A DNA stretch of 31,991 nucleotides from Bodo saltans (lineage: Eukaryota; Euglenozoa; Kinetoplastea; Eubodonida; Bodonidae), in NCBI GenBank assembly GCA_001460835.1, contig CYKH01000931.1:1-31991 (forward strand), given 5' to 3'. Within the stretch, counting starts at the first letter, position 1, and the number at the start of each line of letters is the position of its first letter. Positions 27,428-31,991 of this stretch are shown here, piece by piece. The translations under genes and the position numbers were made by a program. The notes beneath the pieces are model-generated. The model had not been told where the DNA came from, made no database searches, and worked only from the letters and a program-made list of their open reading frames with translations.

Positions 27428-28594
27428 ATGAGCGCTCACACAAAATCTACGTCGTCGTCGATGCCATTCGAGCAGGCATCGAAGGATGATGCCCTGGGCG
27501 CTGCTTTACAACCGCCTAAAGCATCCTCCCTTCGGTATCACCTCGCACTCGGTGCATCGCAAGCGATGTTCTCTGCTTCCATGACAATCGTCCGTGCAGC
27601 CTACCGATCCTCTGCAGAAGTTTCGCCCATTGTAATTGTGTGGTCTCGATTGTTCATTAGCACATGCCTCTTCACTGGCATCCATCTCTTCCGTGGCCAA
27701 CGGCGACGGAAGGAGATCGCTTTGTCGACAATAGCAGATTTTTCATCAGACCACGCACATGTCGACGAGTTTAACGGTCTTTCACGAGCTCTCAAGATTC
27801 GATGCATCGTGCTGGGAGCGGTTTGCAACACCGTGAACCTCCTCGCAGCCGCTGGTGGACTGAAATATTCCAATGCAGTCACCGCCGGTGGTATTCAGTG
27901 TGCAGTGCCTCCCGTGACGTGTGTGATGGCGTACTTTGTGTATGGTGAGATGCTGCCGATGACCAAAGTCGTCGCACTCATCTTGGCGGTGTTGGGGAAC
28001 ATGATCATGACTCAGATTTGGTGTATGTTCACAACTACCTCCGATCACTGTGCACCGCAACAAGCCTCAACGGAAGGCTCAACGTACTATTTTGGCTGTT
28101 TGTGCGCGGTCGCAAGTGTGACGGTGTGGTGCACGTATCTTGTGTTCCAACGGCCAGTGGTGCAGGTGCTGCCCTCAAGCGAGTTCTTATTTCGTTCTTG
28201 TATCTATGGTCTGTGCAGTATGAGCCTCATTGCTCTCTGCATGTGGACGATGATCTGGGACGAGATCACAACGCCTGGTGTCATGTCGCCGAATGTGTTT
28301 GTTGCCATTGGGTTTTCCGGGGTGATCACGTCTGGCCTTGCATACTACCTTGTGTCTCTTGGGCTATCTGGTGTGTCACCCAGTGCCGCGGCGATCTACT
28401 TTTGTAGTCAATCCGTTTTGGTGTGCGTCTTCAGCACCATTTTTCTGGGCGAGGGGATGTCGCTGTTGCAAGCGGGGGGTGGGCTGCTAGTGGTGGCCGG
28501 GATGCTGCTGAATGCCTCTATGAATTCCTCTTTCCTGAATGAATGCAGTACCCGCACACTACCTCCCGAGGTGGATCCAAGGCGCCTTCCGTAA
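27428..28594 (+). CDS. EamA-family (DMT) transporter, copy 3, tail lost
   Basis: Predicted 388-residue transporter closely similar to copy 2 (shared KYSNAVTAGGIQCAVPPVTC and TTPGVMS), with all ten membrane helices intact and a shorter cytosolic loop between helices 2 and 3. After the last helix (GLLVVAGMLLNA) a 31-bp insertion (28516-28546) shifts the frame, giving an unrelated 25-residue end and a stop at 28592. The former tail is still readable in the shifted frame to 28721. The start is the ATG at 27428, not an upstream TTG at 27419. The membrane part is probably functional; any regulation through the tail would be lost. Confidence 0.88.
   Translation: MSAHTKSTSSSMPFEQASKDDALGAALQPPKASSLRYHLALGASQAMFSASMTIVRAAYRSSAEVSPIVIVWSRLFISTCLFTGIHLFRGQRRRKEIALSTIADFSSDHAHVDEFNGLSRALKIRCIVLGAVCNTVNLLAAAGGLKYSNAVTAGGIQCAVPPVTCVMAYFVYGEMLPMTKVVALILAVLGNMIMTQIWCMFTTTSDHCAPQQASTEGSTYYFGCLCAVASVTVWCTYLVFQRPVVQVLPSSEFLFRSCIYGLCSMSLIALCMWTMIWDEITTPGVMSPNVFVAIGFSGVITSGLAYYLVSLGLSGVSPSAAAIYFCSQSVLVCVFSTIFLGEGMSLLQAGGGLLVVAGMLLNASMNSSFLNECSTRTLPPEVDPRRLP
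28516..28546 (+). repeat. 31-bp insertion ending in a 7-bp direct repeat
   Basis: Sits between LLNA and the downstream reading of VPAHYLPRW. TGAATGC occurs at 28509-28515, just before it, and again at its end (28540-28546), so the insert may have arisen by slippage or by a filled double-strand break. Thirty-one is not a multiple of three. Confidence 0.75.
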
Positions 28595-28721
28595 AGGTTC
28601 GGAAGTTGATGCCCCACCTGTCACAACAACAGCAAGCAGCGACGAACAAGTTCTATGCTGTGAAAGTCCACGTCATATGGAACAGAACGACAGCCTTGAG
28701 GGGTGCGCGCTCCACCAGTGA
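28547..28721 (+). pseudogene. Stranded C-terminal tail of transporter copy 3
   Basis: In the frame shifted by the insertion this stretch reads VPAHYLPRW, then a hydrophilic segment and ESPRHMEQNDSLEGCA, matching the tail of copy 2 (VPPHYLPRW and ESPRHCEQYDSLENAS). It has no start of its own and is probably untranslated. Confidence 0.75.
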
Positions 28722-29039
28722 GTAATGTATTGATGGAGCACGCGTTTCCTGATGGTGGGGGTGTCATACAAACCTCTTTGTAAACGACAATGGCGTGTGT
28801 GAGGACGGATGCAGAGACGCACTTTTATCGTTGTATTGTGTTTTCTTGACGGCCAATGCTACAACATTCGATCCAACGGCAGCAAACGCGAAATAAACCA
28901 AGAAAAACGTGACTTGTCATTCTTGCAAGGCGATTAGATTGGGTTCTATTTTGTTTGATCCCTCCTAGGAGAAACCAAAAATATCTGTTCAAACAAACAA
29001 ACAAAAAAGCAAACAAGGTCACTCACGTGCACCAGATAA
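28722..29039. other. Intergenic gap, copy 3 to copy 4
   Basis: Has a pyrimidine stretch ending CCCTCCTAG, AG at 28967-28968, the likely acceptor for the ATG at 29040, and CAAA repeats at about 28990-29017 within the presumed 5' leader. Nothing else seen. Confidence 0.45.
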
Positions 29040-30776
29040 ATGTCCTCACCCAATATCACTACGAGTGCTGAACGTTCATTTCAGTCAGCCATACGACCCA
29101 TCACGGTATCCTCGTCACCGATAGCTGATGCACCTCCAACAGTGCCTGCAACGCTTTCATCACCGGTAGTATCACCACGCATCTCCTCGCTAGAACAACG
29201 CATCACCGTTGCCGAGGCGACAACAACCACTGCAGGGTCTCCATCGTTACCGCCAAGAGCACCGCCGCGTGCCCTTCACAGTCATATTGCGCTGGCAGCG
29301 TCGCAAGTGATATTTGCTGCGTCTATGACTATTGTGCGATCCGCGTTTATTGATTCGAATGAAGTGTCGCCGATTGTGATCATTGCCGCTCGACTGCTGC
29401 TGAGCCTTGCTGCGTTTGCCGTGATACACTTTGGCCGCATGTACAAAAAACGTCGCCAGGCTATTATCGTATCTCCCACTGCAAAGTGTTCTCAAGAAAA
29501 TGAAACGCGGCGCAACACGGCAACGATTGATCGAGGGGAAGATGGCCTCGCGTCGTCAACGTCTGACTACCCGAAACACCTTTCTGAAAAGAACGGTGAC
29601 AACGGAGATAACGGAATACCAACATCATCCCCATCCTCATCGTCTGAAATCAACGACACTGCGTCGGTCGCATCGGCCGATGAGTTTCACGATCTGAGCC
29701 GCAGCATGAAGTTGCGCTGCGTCGCGCTTGGCATTGCAGGTGGCACCATCAACATGCTGTGTGCGTCCACTGGCGTCAAATATGCCAACGCCATCACATC
29801 AGGCGCCTTCCAGTGTGCGATCCCTCCTCTGACCTGCTTCATGGCGTTCCTTTTCTGCAACGAAACACTGTCTCTTGCAAAGATCTTGGCGCTCATCTTC
29901 GCGGTGGTGGGGAACATGGTGATGGTGCAGGTGTGGTGTGTCTTTACGGTGTCGGAGGCATGCGGCAACGCCAACTCCCAAGAGGAAGCAAGCAGTACCG
30001 AGTACTACATTGGTTGCTTATTCTTGTTGGCAAACGTCACGGCGTACTCTGCGTATCTTGTATTCCAACGGCCAGTTGTGAAAGTCCTCCCCAAAAGTGA
30101 ATTCTTATTCCGAACCTACTTGTATGGGTTCGTGGGAATGCTGATTGTGGTGGTGTGCCGTATTGATCTTGTGTGGCATCAACTGACGACGCCAGGCATC
30201 ATCACGCGTGAGGTCTTGATCGCCATTGGCTTTGCTGGGCTAGTGAACTCCACCTTTGCCTACTACTTGGTGTCTGTCGGCATCTCTGGCGTATCTCCCG
30301 CGGCGGCCGCCATATATTTTTGTCTCCAGCCGCTCTTTGTGTGTATCTTCAGTACCATATTCTTAGGAGAGGGGATCTCCTTGGTGCAGGGTGGAGGCGG
30401 GGTGCTGATCATTGCGGGGTTACTCATGAGTGCGGCGCCGAACCTACCAGGCCCACGTCAATGCTGCAACAAAGGAAGTACTGTTGAGGAGGACGACGGG
30501 GAATTGGAGGTATCAAAGAAAAGTGACATCCTCCGCATCGGTGGGCAACAAATATCTGGGCTGCTTCGGGGTGGGGCCGCACATGAAAACGTTGTGATGC
30601 TAAAACCTTCAACCTATGAAAGTCCGCGAAATAATGAGGAGAATGTGGAACTTGGGAGCGCTGTGACGGCGACGGCGATAATGAGCACTTCTGTCCATGA
30701 TAATGATCCGGAGCATCCTCATCATCTGCATCACGATGGCGCCGTGTCATACGCCTCAGGATCACTGTCCACGTAG
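29040..30776 (+). CDS. EamA-family (DMT) transporter, copy 4
   Basis: Predicted 578-residue member of the same array, with the longest N-terminus (about 80 residues, Ser/Thr/Pro-rich), the longest cytosolic loop (about 140-215, with Asn-Gly-Asp repeats and a Ser run) and the longest tail. Core helices match copy 2 in order: SQVIFAASMTIVRSAF, VKYANAITSGAFQCAIPPLT, LALIFAVVGNMVMVQVWCVF, AYSAYLVFQRPVVKVLPKSE, LVNSTFAYYLVSVGISGVSP, LFVCIFSTIFLGEGISLVQG. It is the closest relative of the copy 1 pseudogene (both share DSNEVSPIV, LVWHQLTT and the CGNA segment), so copies 1/4 and 2/3 form two pairs. The tail contains a diverged ESPRNNEENVELG. Substrate unknown. Confidence 0.88.
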   Translation: MSSPNITTSAERSFQSAIRPITVSSSPIADAPPTVPATLSSPVVSPRISSLEQRITVAEATTTTAGSPSLPPRAPPRALHSHIALAASQVIFAASMTIVRSAFIDSNEVSPIVIIAARLLLSLAAFAVIHFGRMYKKRRQAIIVSPTAKCSQENETRRNTATIDRGEDGLASSTSDYPKHLSEKNGDNGDNGIPTSSPSSSSEINDTASVASADEFHDLSRSMKLRCVALGIAGGTINMLCASTGVKYANAITSGAFQCAIPPLTCFMAFLFCNETLSLAKILALIFAVVGNMVMVQVWCVFTVSEACGNANSQEEASSTEYYIGCLFLLANVTAYSAYLVFQRPVVKVLPKSEFLFRTYLYGFVGMLIVVVCRIDLVWHQLTTPGIITREVLIAIGFAGLVNSTFAYYLVSVGISGVSPAAAAIYFCLQPLFVCIFSTIFLGEGISLVQGGGGVLIIAGLLMSAAPNLPGPRQCCNKGSTVEEDDGELEVSKKSDILRIGGQQISGLLRGGAAHENVVMLKPSTYESPRNNEENVELGSAVTATAIMSTSVHDNDPEHPHHLHHDGAVSYASGSLST

Positions 30777-31380
30777 GTGACTTTTGGCAAAAAGAGTACA
30801 GCGAAGATTCTTTTTGAAACAAGTGAAGAGATGGGACGAACAAAAAAAAGAGAGATGCTAAAAGCAAATTGAAGTGTCATTTCGTTGCCAGTGCTGAGAA
30901 TGTATGTCATACTTAGTGCGTGTGTCCCCTTCGTAGAGAGTTGCGTGATGATAGGTCATTCCCCCACACACTGTAAACACAAACAAAACATAAGCACAAA
31001 ATACCTCCAGTGACTCCACAACAAGAGACGGTTTCGTCATGATTCACGTCTGTTCCCTGTCTTTGCTCGCCCCCCCCCGCCCCCCACCCTCAATTTTTTT
31101 AAAAAAATGCTGCTTGCGCAAGGCGCCCCCCTCTCTTAATATTATCATGCCTTACCTCTCCCCTCACTCTCAAAAAAAAAATGCAAAACAGTTTGTAACT
31201 CGTTTGGTTTCTTAAATTCAAAGACGTCTGGAATTCAAGACGCATGTTTGCACAAAAATCAGAACGGCTCGACAGTTACTTTAGTGGCACCCTCAGCATC
31301 TTTCACTCATTATTTAGTGTTGCACTTGTTTCAGTCATAGTTACGTTGAGTCGAGAGAACACAACAATTTCCAAACACTG
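30777..31380. other. 604-bp intergenic gap with C-runs and a T7A7 palindrome
   Basis: The largest clean gap in the window. C9-G-C6-A-C3 lies at 31070-31089, so the minus strand is G-rich with at least four G-triplets. ATTTTTTT joined to AAAAAAAT forms a 16-bp palindrome at 31093-31108. A pyrimidine tract (about 31150-31170) is followed by an A10 run. AG at 31333-31334 is a possible acceptor for the next ATG. No tRNA- or snRNA-like pattern was recognised. Confidence 0.5.
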
Positions 31381-31991
31381 ATGACGAGAATCAACATTGT
31401 ACAAACGCGCTACCCCATGAAGACGTTTTTTGCACTAATTGCTTGTTGCTTGTTGTACATCTGTCGGAGTTCCGAGCGATCCAATCTTCTTTTGGAACGC
31501 TCCCCATTGGTGTTAGTGGATGACGAACAGTATGCACCAACAACAAGCCCAACTCCGTACGTTACTGAATTTCGATGGTCTGGAGGCGGTGTTAGTGGCC
31601 CTACAGAGGGAGAAGAAAACGTTCATCTAGACACAACGATTCACGTAGATTTTCTGCGAGAATTCGAGTCTGCTGTTGGAGTCCCGGCTGCATCATTCGA
31701 TTCTTTCGATACATTGAACGCCACGCAACACAGTGTTGCCACATTTGTCAATTTCTTTACGTCCAACGTCGCCGTTAACACGAACCCAGACTGTGCCGAT
31801 CGTTTCAATGCGAGCCATCAACTTTTGTGTCATGTCTGGGCTGCGCAGCAGCACATCAAGAAGAGCAGCGGCAGTCACGACAACAACAGCACCATCGATG
31901 GCAATGGTGCTTCGTTCTTGTTCAAGGGGACCGCGCTGCATTCCATGTGCAGTTTGTTTCTTGCGTGCGCTGAATGGAAGCGTGGCCCCAT
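31381..31991 (+). CDS. Type II membrane protein, 3'-truncated by the window
   Basis: An open frame from the ATG at 31381 runs 203 codons to the window end without a stop. A short basic start is followed by a hydrophobic segment (FFALIACCLLYICR, about residues 16-29), as in a signal anchor, then a Ser/Thr/Pro-rich stem with potential N-glycosylation sites (NATQ, NASH, NNST) and a Cys-bearing region (NPDCADRFNASHQLLCHVW, then MCSLFLACAEW). The ATG at 31417 is an alternative start. The plan resembles a Golgi enzyme, such as a glycosyltransferase, but the diagnostic part would lie beyond the window. Family not recognised. Confidence 0.7.
   Translation, partial: MTRINIVQTRYPMKTFFALIACCLLYICRSSERSNLLLERSPLVLVDDEQYAPTTSPTPYVTEFRWSGGGVSGPTEGEENVHLDTTIHVDFLREFESAVGVPAASFDSFDTLNATQHSVATFVNFFTSNVAVNTNPDCADRFNASHQLLCHVWAAQQHIKKSSGSHDNNSTIDGNGASFLFKGTALHSMCSLFLACAEWKRGP

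Noticed and set aside
31693-31941. 82-codon open frame on the minus strand near the window end
   Set aside because: Opposite the type II membrane protein that starts at 31381 and runs open to the window edge; no features of its own.

Overview
The window looks like nuclear DNA of a kinetoplastid protist, most likely a free-living bodonid such as Bodo saltans. All recognisable genes lie on the + strand, head to tail and without introns. They are separated by short gaps that nearly always hold a polypyrimidine tract followed by an AG a short way before the ATG, as expected for trans-splicing and polyadenylation within a polycistronic unit. The gene content agrees: a long kinetoplastid-type mitochondrial uS15, a PPR-like mitochondrial protein, a WD40/coiled-coil cytoskeletal-type protein, MORN repeats, and a plant-like LRR/multi-membrane surface protein of a kind I associate with bodonids. 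The species is an inference. The strand layout, spacing and motifs are seen directly.

Layout. 1-2836: 3' part of an LRR plus multi-TM protein, broken near its 5' end by an 11-bp tandem duplication, with an abrupt GC-rich 3' half. 3072-5234: PPR-like mitochondrial protein. 5516-11895: very large WD40/coiled-coil protein with an internal 233-bp tandem duplication joined by an A11 run that breaks the frame. 12192-12380 and 12536-12751: two adjacent small zinc-ribbon proteins, both resembling RNA polymerase subunit RPB12/RPABC4. 12916-13704: 6-phosphogluconolactonase. 13968-16781: type II membrane glycosyltransferase-like protein. 16918-18204: mitoribosomal uS15m. 18418-21000: WW-like/coiled-coil/MORN protein. 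21189-21626: small protein whose open frame contains one in-frame TAA. 21928-23994: type II membrane SGNH/PC-esterase-like protein. 24463-30776: tandem array of four EamA (DMT) transporters. The first is a pseudogene, the second and fourth are intact, and the third has a 31-bp insertion that cuts off its conserved cytosolic tail. 31381-31991: start of another type II membrane protein that runs off the window.

No tRNA, rRNA, transposon, CRISPR array or virus-like sequence was recognised. The most notable features are: (i) the pair of RPB12-like genes, in a group of organisms known for duplicated polymerase subunits; (ii) a cluster of otherwise well-preserved genes that each carry one frame-breaking lesion; (iii) the DMT array with its conserved ESPR-type tail; (iv) a 23-nt near-perfect palindrome just after the PPR gene; and (v) the sharp composition change inside the LRR gene. 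Several secretory-pathway-type membrane proteins (glycosyltransferase-like, SGNH-like, four transporters) share the window. Neighbouring genes in kinetoplastids are usually not functionally linked, so a pathway should not be assumed.
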